Source: Flammeovirgaceae bacterium UBA5008 (lineage in GTDB: Bacteria; Bacteroidota; Bacteroidia; Cytophagales; Cyclobacteriaceae). Taken from it: 64,000 nt of DNA. The stretch is from NCBI GenBank assembly GCA_002398365.1, contig DGYK01000011.1, positions 13,922 to 77,921 of the forward strand. The letters run 5' to 3'. Position numbers and translations under genes: made by a program. Of the stretch, positions 18,770-27,700 are shown piece after piece; position 1 is the first letter of the stretch, and every line of letters starts with the position of its first letter. A model generated the notes under the pieces. That model was not told where the DNA came from. It was given only the letters and a program-made list of their open reading frames with translations, and made no database searches.

Positions 18770-19657
18770 TCATCGCACGCTCTTCAGGCTTTGCTCGTTC
18801 AAATAGGTAGAAGGCGATTTGCCCGTTACTCGCTTAAAGATTCGGTTGAAATTCGAAATATTCGTAAATCCCGATTGAAAGCATACAGCTTGAATTGACA
18901 TGTCTTGGTTCATCAACAAACGACACGCATTACTAACCCGCACCTCATTCAAAAAAGTAGTATACGTTTTTTGTGTATGCATTTTAAAATAGCGACAAAA
19001 TGCTTCGGTCGATAAATGTGCGATTTCTGCTACTTCTTCTAAATATACCTTGCGATGACTTTCTTTAAAGGTAAATTGAATTACATCATTCATGCGTTTG
19101 CCTTCAATCGGTTGATGGACGCCATATGGTGCGGTTACACTCAACGATTTTAAATGTCGCGAACTGGTCAGCACTTGAAAAATCTCAACAAAAACCGATA
19201 GTCGATCCAATCCGGTTTTATTTTTTGTACTTAGAATAACAGAAATTAGTTTTTCTTTCGTTGGCCCCGTCACCCGATAACCACGAAGAGATGTTTTGAA
19301 GAAATCCCGGATGGCTTTCATCTCCGTCAAATTCCAGAACCACTCGCCCACAAATTGCTGATGAAAGTACAGCGAGATGGCATGTACTTTTTTCTTCGAC
19401 TTAGATTTCGTTTTCCGATAATACACTTCATCGTTTCGAAATACGTGTGGTTGTTCACTACCGATGATAAATAAATCATCCGCCTCGAAGCGTCCCAGAT
19501 AATCTCCTGCCACCAGTGTACCTTCTCCTTTCAATATCAGCATGATCTGAAGTTCCGGATGTTGATGAAGCTGATCATAAAAATGTTCTCGGTTATCTTC
19601 TTGATAGCGGAAGGCTTCGGGAGCTGTTTTAGGAACATTAAATGGAACTACTTTCAT
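18770..19657 (-). CDS. AraC-family transcriptional regulator of the hydroxyproline operon
   Basis: A 295-aa regulator. The N-terminal cupin-like sensor domain (HQHPELQIMLILKGEGTL near residues 31-48) is followed by a two-helix-turn-helix AraC DNA-binding domain (about residues 185-290, ending GFTNISNFNRIFKRVTGKSPSTY). It is divergent from the hydroxyproline catabolic genes across a 148-bp region. By position it is their likely regulator, sensing hydroxyproline or a pathway intermediate (inference). Confidence 0.9.
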   Translation of the reverse strand: MKVVPFNVPKTAPEAFRYQEDNREHFYDQLHQHPELQIMLILKGEGTLVAGDYLGRFEADDLFIIGSEQPHVFRNDEVYYRKTKSKSKKKVHAISLYFHQQFVGEWFWNLTEMKAIRDFFKTSLRGYRVTGPTKEKLISVILSTKNKTGLDRLSVFVEIFQVLTSSRHLKSLSVTAPYGVHQPIEGKRMNDVIQFTFKESHRKVYLEEVAEIAHLSTEAFCRYFKMHTQKTYTTFLNEVRVSNACRLLMNQDMSIQAVCFQSGFTNISNFNRIFKRVTGKSPSTYLNEQSLKSVR

Positions 19658-19723
19658 CTTTTTTCTAAATCTGATTATATATTGATTGAATATAATGCAA
19701 TAAAGCTACAAAATATGTCAAAA

Positions 19724-19737
19724 TAGTATAGATACTA
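19724..19737. promoter_or_regulatory. Palindrome in the AraC/hydroxyproline divergent region
   Basis: TAGTAT-AG-ATACTA is a perfect 14-bp palindrome in the AT-rich region between the AraC regulator and the catabolic operon. It is a candidate regulator site, although AraC proteins more often use direct repeats. Confidence 0.35.
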
Positions 19738-19773
19738 ACTATGATTTACAACAACCTGCTTCAACCCTCACAC

Positions 19774-19781
19774 TATATTTG
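19774..19781 (+). promoter_or_regulatory. Candidate -7 element of the hydroxyproline operon
   Basis: TATATTTG matches TAnnTTTG 24 nt before the chosen ATG at 19806. No TTTG is found about 19 bp upstream, which would fit a promoter that needs an activator such as the AraC protein. Confidence 0.45.
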
Positions 19782-19805
19782 TACAATAAATTTAACCACA
19801 CTTGT

Positions 19806-20702
19806 ATGACAATTCAATGGCAAGGCGTTTTTCCGGCACTCACTACGAAGTTTACATCCGATGATCGATTAGACTTAACTTTGTTCGATAAGAATTTACA
19901 GGCACAATTAAAGGCCGGTGTTGATGGTGTAATCTTAGGCGGCACATTAGGGGAAGCCAGCGTATTATCCAATGATGAAAAATTTGAATTGGTGCGCTTT
20001 ACGGTAGAAAAGGTAAACGACAAAGTACCGGTAGTAATGAATATAGCCGAAGGCAGCACACGTGATGCAGTGAAACTGGCGCACGAGGCTGAGCGATGTG
20101 GCGCAAAGGGCTTAATGATGTTGCCTCCGATGCGCTACAAATCTGATCATCGCGAAACGGTGGCCTACTACAAAGCGGTTGCCGATTCAACCAGCCTGCC
20201 CATTATGGTTTACAATAATCCGGTAGACTATAAAATTGAAGTAACACTGGATATGTTTGGTGAGTTAGCAGCTTGCAAAAACATTCAGGCTGTGAAGGAG
20301 TCAACACGCGATGTGTCGAATGTTACACGCATGATCAATCGCTTTGGCGATCGTTTCAAAATTTTATGTGGAGTGGATACGCTGGCGATGGAAGAATTAG
20401 TACTTGGTGCTCACGGCTGGGTAGCCGGTTTAGTTTGTGCTTTTCCCGCTGAAACCGTAGCAGTGTATCGCTTAACGAAAGCAAATCGAATCGAGGAAGC
20501 ATTGAAAATCTACCGCTGGTTTTTGCCTCTATTGGAATTAGACATTCATCCAAAATTGGTGCAATACATTAAGTTAGCCGAACAAGAAGTTGGACTTGGT
20601 TCTGAAAATGTGCGCGCCCCACGATTGACGCTCATAGGCGATGAACGCGAACGTGTATTGGCGATTATCCGTGATGGAATTAAGAACAGGCCCAGCTTAT
20701 AA
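19806..20702 (+). CDS. DapA-family pyrroline-4-hydroxy-2-carboxylate deaminase (predicted)
   Basis: A 298-aa dihydrodipicolinate-synthase/N-acetylneuraminate-lyase family enzyme. The Schiff-base lysine is Lys164 (QAVKEST) and the catalytic Tyr is Tyr136 (MVYNNP); the phosphate-like loop GGTLGEAS is near residue 45. In hydroxyproline catabolism a DapA homologue deaminates 1-pyrroline-4-hydroxy-2-carboxylate to 2-oxoglutarate semialdehyde. That role is inferred from the adjacent semialdehyde dehydrogenase, epimerase and D-amino-acid dehydrogenase, not from sequence alone. The ATG at 19806 is chosen; an in-frame TTG at 19779 overlaps the promoter element. It is the first gene of the operon. Confidence 0.88.
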   Translation: MTIQWQGVFPALTTKFTSDDRLDLTLFDKNLQAQLKAGVDGVILGGTLGEASVLSNDEKFELVRFTVEKVNDKVPVVMNIAEGSTRDAVKLAHEAERCGAKGLMMLPPMRYKSDHRETVAYYKAVADSTSLPIMVYNNPVDYKIEVTLDMFGELAACKNIQAVKESTRDVSNVTRMINRFGDRFKILCGVDTLAMEELVLGAHGWVAGLVCAFPAETVAVYRLTKANRIEEALKIYRWFLPLLELDIHPKLVQYIKLAEQEVGLGSENVRAPRLTLIGDERERVLAIIRDGIKNRPSL

Positions 20703-20729
20703 ATTAGGTTTGTTTAGATAAGGAAAGAT

Positions 20730-22208
20730 ATGGAATACGAAGACAGTACTTTACAAGAGATCGATTCGGCTTTGCAAAAAGCACAGGCAGCGTTTATGCT
20801 GTACAAAAAGACAGAGCCCAAAAAGAAGGCGGCATTTCTTCGTGCGATTGCAGATGAGATCGAAGCATTAGGCACCGAACTGGTAAGTACTGCCATGCGT
20901 GAAACACATTTGCCGGAAGCAAGAATCGTAGGCGAGCGTGGAAGAACCACCGGGCACTGTCGCATGTTTGCCGATTTGATAGAAGAGGGTTCATGGGTAG
21001 AAGCACGCATCGATACCGCTCTTCCTGATCGCACTCCTGCACCCAAGCCTGATATTCGAAAGATGTTGGTGCCGGTCGGGCCGATTGTTGTTTTTGGAGC
21101 AGCAAACTTTCCATTGGCCTATTCAACAGCCGGTGGCGATACGATTTCAGCATTGGCTGCCGGTTGCACGGTAATTGTAAAAGCGCATCCCGCACACGCA
21201 GCTACTTCTACGTTGGTGGCTCAGGCTATTGATCGAGCCGCAAAAAAGGTGGGAATAGAGGAATCTGTTTTTCAACACGTGTATGGAAAGAGTTTCGAAG
21301 TTGGTAAGGCATTGGTAGAACATCCATTGGCCAAAGGAGTTGGATTTACTGGATCGCTGGCGGGTGGTAAAGCATTGTTTGATTTAGCGCAACGCAGACC
21401 CGAACCGATTCCGGTGTTTGCCGAGATGAGTAGTATTAATCCGGTGATTCTCTTACCAGATTCACTTTCACAGCAAGCGGAAAAAACGGCTGATATGCTT
21501 GCTTCGTCCATCACATTAGGAGTTGGTCAGTTTTGCACCAATCCGGGTTTGATTTTAGTAATCGATAATCCAGCTCTTGAAAAATTTGTAGGTGTTTTAG
21601 CAACTCGAATTGAAGCAAGTACTGTCGGCACTATGTTGCACGAAGGTATTGCTGCTAATTACGTAACGAAATTAAAACAGTCATTGGCACAGAAAGGTGT
21701 GAAGCTGGTCGGAAAATCTTCTGCTGCTTCTGAAAACGTAGCCGGAATGCCCGCAGTTGCTTCTGTATCTGCCACTGACTTCCTTGCCAACGAACTGCTA
21801 ACAGAGGAGGTCTTTGGTCCTTATTCGCTGATCGTAAGGTGTAAAGACCGTCACGAACTACTTCTTGTAATCCATCATTTAAAAGGACAATTAACGTCAA
21901 GCGTTATTGGATTGGAAAGTGAACTTACCCAAAACGCTGATCTGATTCAATTACTTCAAGAAAAAGCTGGTCGATTAATTATGAATGGCGTGCCTACCGG
22001 TGTGGAAGTTTGCCCATCAATGCAGCATGGAGGTCCTTATCCATCTACAACCGATTCACGATTTACATCTGTAGGAATAGATGCGATCAAACGATTTGTT
22101 CGTCCGGTATCGTTTCAAAATTTCCCGCAATCACTTTTGCCGATGGAATTGAAAGATGAAAATTCGATGAGCATCTGGAGATTGTACAATAATGAATGGA
22201 GAAAGTAG
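20730..22208 (+). CDS. Aldehyde dehydrogenase, probable 2-oxoglutarate semialdehyde dehydrogenase
   Basis: A 492-aa NAD(P)-dependent aldehyde dehydrogenase. The catalytic Cys269 lies in VGQFCTNPG, the general base Glu232 in FAEMSS, and the oxyanion Asn126 in AANFPLA. The cofactor-site segment VGFTGSLAGG is near residue 204. The AEMSSINP and GQFCTNPG wording is typical of the alpha-ketoglutarate semialdehyde dehydrogenase branch. It oxidises the deaminase product to 2-oxoglutarate for the TCA cycle (inferred from context). It lies 27 bp after the DapA-like gene. Confidence 0.9.
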   Translation: MEYEDSTLQEIDSALQKAQAAFMLYKKTEPKKKAAFLRAIADEIEALGTELVSTAMRETHLPEARIVGERGRTTGHCRMFADLIEEGSWVEARIDTALPDRTPAPKPDIRKMLVPVGPIVVFGAANFPLAYSTAGGDTISALAAGCTVIVKAHPAHAATSTLVAQAIDRAAKKVGIEESVFQHVYGKSFEVGKALVEHPLAKGVGFTGSLAGGKALFDLAQRRPEPIPVFAEMSSINPVILLPDSLSQQAEKTADMLASSITLGVGQFCTNPGLILVIDNPALEKFVGVLATRIEASTVGTMLHEGIAANYVTKLKQSLAQKGVKLVGKSSAASENVAGMPAVASVSATDFLANELLTEEVFGPYSLIVRCKDRHELLLVIHHLKGQLTSSVIGLESELTQNADLIQLLQEKAGRLIMNGVPTGVEVCPSMQHGGPYPSTTDSRFTSVGIDAIKRFVRPVSFQNFPQSLLPMELKDENSMSIWRLYNNEWRK

Positions 22209-22272
22209 TCTTAAGCAACGATTAAGGAACTGTTAGTTTAAAAGACTTTGAGTCACAATCATGTAAGCAGTT

Positions 22273-23271
22273 ATGAATGTATTTAAATGTATCGATGCAC
22301 ATACGTGTGGTAATCCGGTTCGGGTAGTGGCAGAAGGAGGCCCTGTTTTGCATGGAAAAAATATGAGTGAGAAGCGCCAGCATTTTTTGCGTGAGTACGA
22401 TTGGATTCGCAAAGGGCTGATGTTTGAGCCGCGCGGACATGACATGATGAGTGGAAGTATTTTGTATCCGCCTTCTGACCCGAAAAATGACGTAGGTGTT
22501 TTGTTCATCGAAACAAGCGGTTGTTTACCCATGTGTGGTCATGGTACCATTGGCACGGTAACGATTGCCATCGAGGAAGGATTAGTCATCCCAAAAACGC
22601 CTGGTGTTTTAAATTTAGAAGTTCCTGCCGGCTTAGTGCGAATTGAATATAAGCAGGAGGGGAGAAAGGTAAAGTCGGTGAAGATTCGAAATGTGAAAGC
22701 TTATCTGGCAGCCGAAAATATTCAAGCTACTTGTCCTGATTTAGGTGAGTTGAGTTTAGATGTAGCTTATGGAGGAAATTTTTATGCGATCGTAGATGTA
22801 CAAAAAAACTTCAAGGGTATTGAAAACTATACAGCCGATCAGTTGGTAAGTTGGAGCAGAGAACTCCGCAAAGACATTAACAAAAAGCACACCTTTATTC
22901 ATCCGGATGATCCGACCATTAACGGATGCAGTCACATCTTATGGACGGGCAAAGTGATTGATCCGGCATCCACTGCACGCAATGCCGTTTTCTATGGCGA
23001 CAAAGCCATTGACCGTTCACCTTGCGGAACGGGTACTTCTGCACGTTTAGCGCAATGGTACACGAAAGGAAAACTAAAACGTGGAGATGAATTTATTCAT
23101 GAAAGCATTATCGGTTCGAAGTTTATCGGCCGTATTGAAGAGGAAACCGATTTGCATGGCAAGCCCGCCATTATTCCTAGCGTAGAAGGGTGGGCTAAAA
23201 TTTACGGACATAATACGATCACGATTGATCCCGATGATGATCCATACGCGTATGGATTTCAGGTAATCTAA
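22273..23271 (+). CDS. 4-hydroxyproline 2-epimerase (proline racemase family)
   Basis: A 332-aa proline-racemase-fold enzyme that interconverts trans-4-hydroxy-L-proline and cis-4-hydroxy-D-proline without cofactor. Both catalytic cysteines are present: Cys88 in MCGHGTIG and Cys251 in DRSPCGTGTS. A Cys/Cys pair points to an epimerase rather than the 3-hydroxyproline dehydratases, which have Thr at the second site. It starts 64 bp after the aldehyde dehydrogenase. Confidence 0.92.
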   Translation: MNVFKCIDAHTCGNPVRVVAEGGPVLHGKNMSEKRQHFLREYDWIRKGLMFEPRGHDMMSGSILYPPSDPKNDVGVLFIETSGCLPMCGHGTIGTVTIAIEEGLVIPKTPGVLNLEVPAGLVRIEYKQEGRKVKSVKIRNVKAYLAAENIQATCPDLGELSLDVAYGGNFYAIVDVQKNFKGIENYTADQLVSWSRELRKDINKKHTFIHPDDPTINGCSHILWTGKVIDPASTARNAVFYGDKAIDRSPCGTGTSARLAQWYTKGKLKRGDEFIHESIIGSKFIGRIEEETDLHGKPAIIPSVEGWAKIYGHNTITIDPDDDPYAYGFQVI

Positions 23272-23278
23272 CTTATAT

Positions 23279-23437
23279 ATGAAAAAGAAAGAATGTCCTT
23301 CCTGCGCCATGAATGTAGACGAGTCTAGCAAAGAATGTCCCATTTGTGGCTACGGATTTGTAGAGGCAACGCCATGGATAAAATACATGGCGATTTTTCT
23401 CATCATCCTTTTCTTGTTGACCTATTTTGTTTTGTAA
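23279..23437 (+). CDS. 52-aa zinc-ribbon, single-helix membrane protein
   Basis: A small ORF within the hydroxyproline operon. The N-terminal half has two CxxC pairs (Cys6/Cys9 in CPSC and Cys20/Cys23 in CPIC), a compact zinc ribbon. The C-terminal half (about residues 32-52) is one hydrophobic helix ending at the C-terminus. The ATG is 7 bp after the epimerase stop, and the stop is 26 bp before the dehydrogenase ATG, so it sits neatly within the operon. Function is unknown. Spacing and composition support a real gene, but it may be a generic zinc-ribbon protein unrelated to the pathway. Confidence 0.7.
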   Translation: MKKKECPSCAMNVDESSKECPICGYGFVEATPWIKYMAIFLIILFLLTYFVL

Positions 23438-23463
23438 AAACACATTAAAATAAAATTCAAAAA

Positions 23464-24705
23464 ATGCGAGTTGGCATCGTAGGCGGAGGAATCATCGGGT
23501 TAAGTTCAGCATACTACTTACAGAAAGCTGGACATCAAGTTACGATTATCGATCAGGATGATTTGCAAATTGGTTGTTCTACAGGCAATGCCGGCATGAT
23601 TGTCCCAAGCCATTTAATTCCCTTAGCATCACCCGGCATGATATCCAAAGGAATCCGGTGGATGTTCAATTCCACAAGTCCTTTCTATGTGAAGCCACGT
23701 TGGAGTGGTGATCTCGTAAAGTGGGGTTATCATTTTTACCGTCACTCGAATAAGGATCATGTGGCTCGTGCCGCGATTGCATTGAAAGACATTAGTTTAT
23801 TCAGTAAGGCCATGTATCAGCAATGGTCAAAAGAGTTGCCATTTGATTTTGAATATAAGGAGCGTGGCTTGCTCATGTTGTATCAAACCAAAGAGACCGA
23901 GCATGAGGAAAGTGAAACAGCTCATTTTGCAAACAAGCACGGAATTGAAGCGCACATATTATCTCCAACTGAGGTTCAGCAATTAGAACCTCATGTAAAA
24001 GTAAGCGCTCGTGGCGGTGTGTATTTCCCGGGCGATGCACACCTTACTCCGCAATTACTGATCAGTCAAATGATTTTATTCTTGAAAAAACAAGGCGTTC
24101 AATTTATCACAAACACAACGCTGACTGATTTTGTAGTAGATAATAATCAGATTCGCGAACTAGTGGCCTCTTCCAATCATTTTTCATTTGACGAAGTTAT
24201 TTTGGCTACAGGCTCTTGGTCGGGAAACATAGGTAAAAAACTTCACGTGAATTTACCCATGCAGGCGGGCAAAGGGTATAGCTTTCTTACGCCTATTCAG
24301 AAAAATATTCAGGTACCATCTATTTTTTTAGAAGCACGTGTAGCGGTTACTCCCATGGGGGATAATATTCGATTTGGTGGCACGATGGAAATTGCAGGAG
24401 TGAATCATACAATCAATATGAATCGGGTAAAAGGTATTGTCGATTCCATTCCGAGATATTATCCGGAGATGAATATTGCCATGCCCCCTCAAAGCAATGT
24501 ATGGCATGGGCTACGTCCTTGTTCGCCTGATGGACTTCCTTACATCGGGAAAAGTAAGACGATTAAAAATTTAACAATTGCCACAGGGCATGCTATGATG
24601 GGATTAAGTTTAGGGCCAGGCACCGGCAAACTTGTACAGCAGATAATCGATCAGGATCAAACGTCCATTTCCATGGAAGCGTTTAATCCTGAGCGGTATC
24701 AATAA
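23464..24705 (+). CDS. FAD-dependent D-amino-acid dehydrogenase, probable D-hydroxyproline dehydrogenase
   Basis: A 413-aa DadA-like flavoprotein. The N-terminal Rossmann motif is GGGIIG with the acidic end IIDQDD. A typical DAO C-terminal region (GLRPCSPDGLPYIG, then GHAMMGLSLGPGTGKL) binds FAD and substrate. In this operon it should oxidise cis-4-hydroxy-D-proline to the pyrroline that the DapA-like enzyme deaminates. General D-amino acid oxidation is the alternative. It is the last gene of the operon, and its stop codon directly abuts the stop codon of the convergent gene. Confidence 0.88.
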   Translation: MRVGIVGGGIIGLSSAYYLQKAGHQVTIIDQDDLQIGCSTGNAGMIVPSHLIPLASPGMISKGIRWMFNSTSPFYVKPRWSGDLVKWGYHFYRHSNKDHVARAAIALKDISLFSKAMYQQWSKELPFDFEYKERGLLMLYQTKETEHEESETAHFANKHGIEAHILSPTEVQQLEPHVKVSARGGVYFPGDAHLTPQLLISQMILFLKKQGVQFITNTTLTDFVVDNNQIRELVASSNHFSFDEVILATGSWSGNIGKKLHVNLPMQAGKGYSFLTPIQKNIQVPSIFLEARVAVTPMGDNIRFGGTMEIAGVNHTINMNRVKGIVDSIPRYYPEMNIAMPPQSNVWHGLRPCSPDGLPYIGKSKTIKNLTIATGHAMMGLSLGPGTGKLVQQIIDQDQTSISMEAFNPERYQ

Positions 24706-27700
24706 CTATCTCTTGACTACAAGCTTTAATGCTCTATTGCCGTGGCTCGTCTTTAACTGAACGAGATAAATTCCGTTTTCTTGACCAGTCACGTCCACTT
24801 CATAATCGTGTTCTCCTTTTTCGAATTCACGAGAGCCAGTTGTGTGAATGACTTTGCCGGTCGCATCCGTGATGGCAAAAGCCACGCTTGATTTTTCCTG
24901 AAGTGTATAGCGGATCACTGCTTTTCCATCGCTCGGGTTAGGGAAGACGGATGCTTCGCTAATCACACCGGTTTCTTCCACACCAGTGGGAGCTTGCTGA
25001 ATAAAAATATTATCAACAGACCAACCCCATCCGTTTGTATTGTCTGCGTTTGATTTCAAGCGGAAGCGGAATAACAACGTATCCGTTGCTGCAAATGTGT
25101 TGCGGATGTTAATCTCCTGATTAATCTCCAGGGCGCTGGTTCCGCTTTGGTTGCCATTATAAGCAGTTAACCAGTTTGAGTTAAGCGAGGAACTATAACC
25201 ATCCTTTAACGGAATCCAAGTGAGTCCATCCTTCGTAGCTTCTACCACCACATAATCTTTAAACTCAGGCTGGCCAAACTTTACACCATCTGCAGAGGGC
25301 TGCACCATGGCTACATCTCTAAAATAGAAATTAGAATTAGAGTTGCTTACAATCATCGGCACGAGCAAAGTGGCGCTCAGCTCTGAGTTGCTTGTGTACG
25401 GGTGACTGGTTTGCAAACTCATATTGGCATCGCCAAAATCAAGCACAAAAAATTTATTGAGAAAAAAGTCGTTGCCGTCCGCCAGAATATTATAGTATTC
25501 GCGCGCATATGGTTTGATAGATAGATTTTGAGCCGTAAATGAAGCGCTATGGTAAGGAGCTGAATTCTTATAGCCTATCAATTTTACTCCGACACTGCCC
25601 ACTGGGACATTGGTCACTTTCAAAATATATTCCCCTGCTGCCAGATTTTTGAGCGATCCAATCCGCGCGGAGTTCAAAAGCACCTGAATGGAGTCCATCG
25701 TTTCGGTTTGAAACTTGAAAAGGAATTTTGATTGCGGGCTGGTGCCTGCTGCGAGGATAACTGGTTTGCTGACAGCGCTTGTTTGTGAGGCACTCACTTT
25801 TGCAGTGAAAATACCACGGCCGTGGGTGGCAATAACAATCTGATCATCTTGCCCTTTCATATCCCATACAGATACATTTGGAAAATCTTCTAGCAATGCC
25901 CAGGTAGCACCGTTATCCAGTGACTCTACAATTCCAATTTCTGTACCGACCCAAATGATGTTGGGATCATCCGGACGCACATACAAACAGTATACTGCAA
26001 CATCTGGAAACCCACTGCTGCTGGTATTTGATGTATTAAAACCTGAAATGTCTGTCCAATTCTGACCAAGATCAGTTGTTCGCAATATTTTTGGTTTACC
26101 GGCAAATGAGAAAAGTGCATATGCGGTGTTTGGCTCTGTTGGATGTGTTGCCAACTTGGTAATGCCTCCAAGTGTTACACTTGTATAATTGCTAGTTGGC
26201 GTAAATGACGCACCCGCATTAGTAGATACATGTAAACTCCGCAACGTGCCGGAGTTGGTCATTCCGCTACCTGCCCATACAATATTAGCGTTGGCACGTG
26301 ATACATCAATATCCATAAATGAACTCACTCCTCCCCATTTGGTAGTGATCGGTGTGAGAGTCCACGCGCCACCAAAGTTGGTAGACTTGAAAACACCAGC
26401 AGACGAAAGTGTATAAATTACTTCCGGGTTATCTTTTGAGTTGGCCAGTTTTGAAATGAATGGATACGTACCGGATAAACCGCTCGTAGCTGAACTCCAT
26501 GTATTTCCACCGTCAAGAGATCGTGCAAAATTATTATTCTGAGAACCCCCGATTAACTTTTTATCATCAGTACTGTGCCACAATACTTCAAAGCCATCAC
26601 CCCCAATTTTAAATAAATAATTAGTTGATTTTGTTGCGGCTACATTGGCAGGCGATTTCCAAGTACCATTGTCTTGAGCACCTCCCAAATACTCATCATA
26701 GCCGGGCCGTTTATCTGCCCCATAAAATTGGGTGGTATTATATGTGTTACCTGCAAATGTCCAATCACCATCATTAATCCCCGGAGTGGCTGATGTATTA
26801 GAAACAAACACGCCTCCATCATTCGCATTCAAAATTTTATAAGTAGATGTGGACATTGGCACCATTAAGATGTTGTGATGATCCACATGCACTATGCTGT
26901 TTTTATTTGGATTTCCATACTGACCTCTGCCATCTGTAATGAAAATAGTAGTGCTATTGAAATTTTGTTGTTGGCCGAGGTAATTAAACCGAAGGGTACT
27001 GTTGGCGGTAGGTGGCCAAACTCCATTTTCAGCCAATACAGGCCAACAGAAATACATTTGGCTAAACTGATGACCTCCGTTTTTGGCAATGTCTCCATTT
27101 GGTCCAGCTCCATCATAGGCTACATTATTGATATAAATGTATTCTCTAGATTGTTGTGTAGCTTCTGTTGCAGTTGTATTTGATGGAATCAAATCAAACG
27201 TACCGTTTCTTCCCTGATCACGAAAAGAAACCATTAACTGTTTGTTGTTAGTGACATCCCACACTTCGAATGGAACGGTTACATAATCGGTATATGAATA
27301 ATTGGCGGCAGCAACACCGGATGTAGCTCCTTCCGGAACTAAAAACCGATGAGCTTTTTGTGATTTACCGGGCCCAAAGCGAACTTCAACAGATGATTTA
27401 TTAGCGGATGACCCGACATCGAAATTACCGTTGGTGCCGTTGAAATTAATCAGTGTCAATAAGCTAGAAGCGCCTTCTGTATCTACTCCATAGATATCAG
27501 AAGTAGTTGACGTGGTCTCTAGCTTAAATCGGAATAAGTTAATACCCCCCACATAAACCACGCTTGCATCAAATGGATCACATGCAATCGTGTTGTCATA
27601 CCAGCCCTGTCCATCGTTAGCCTGCGTTCCACCAAGGAAGTCCAAAGCGGCTCCGTTCAACAGTGTTTTCACAATCGACCAACTCGCTCCGGCATCATCA

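Noticed and set aside
24703..24708. Directly abutting stop codons of two convergent genes
   Set aside because: Noted as compact packing; other convergent pairs in the window have gaps of 2-21 bp, so it needs no special explanation.
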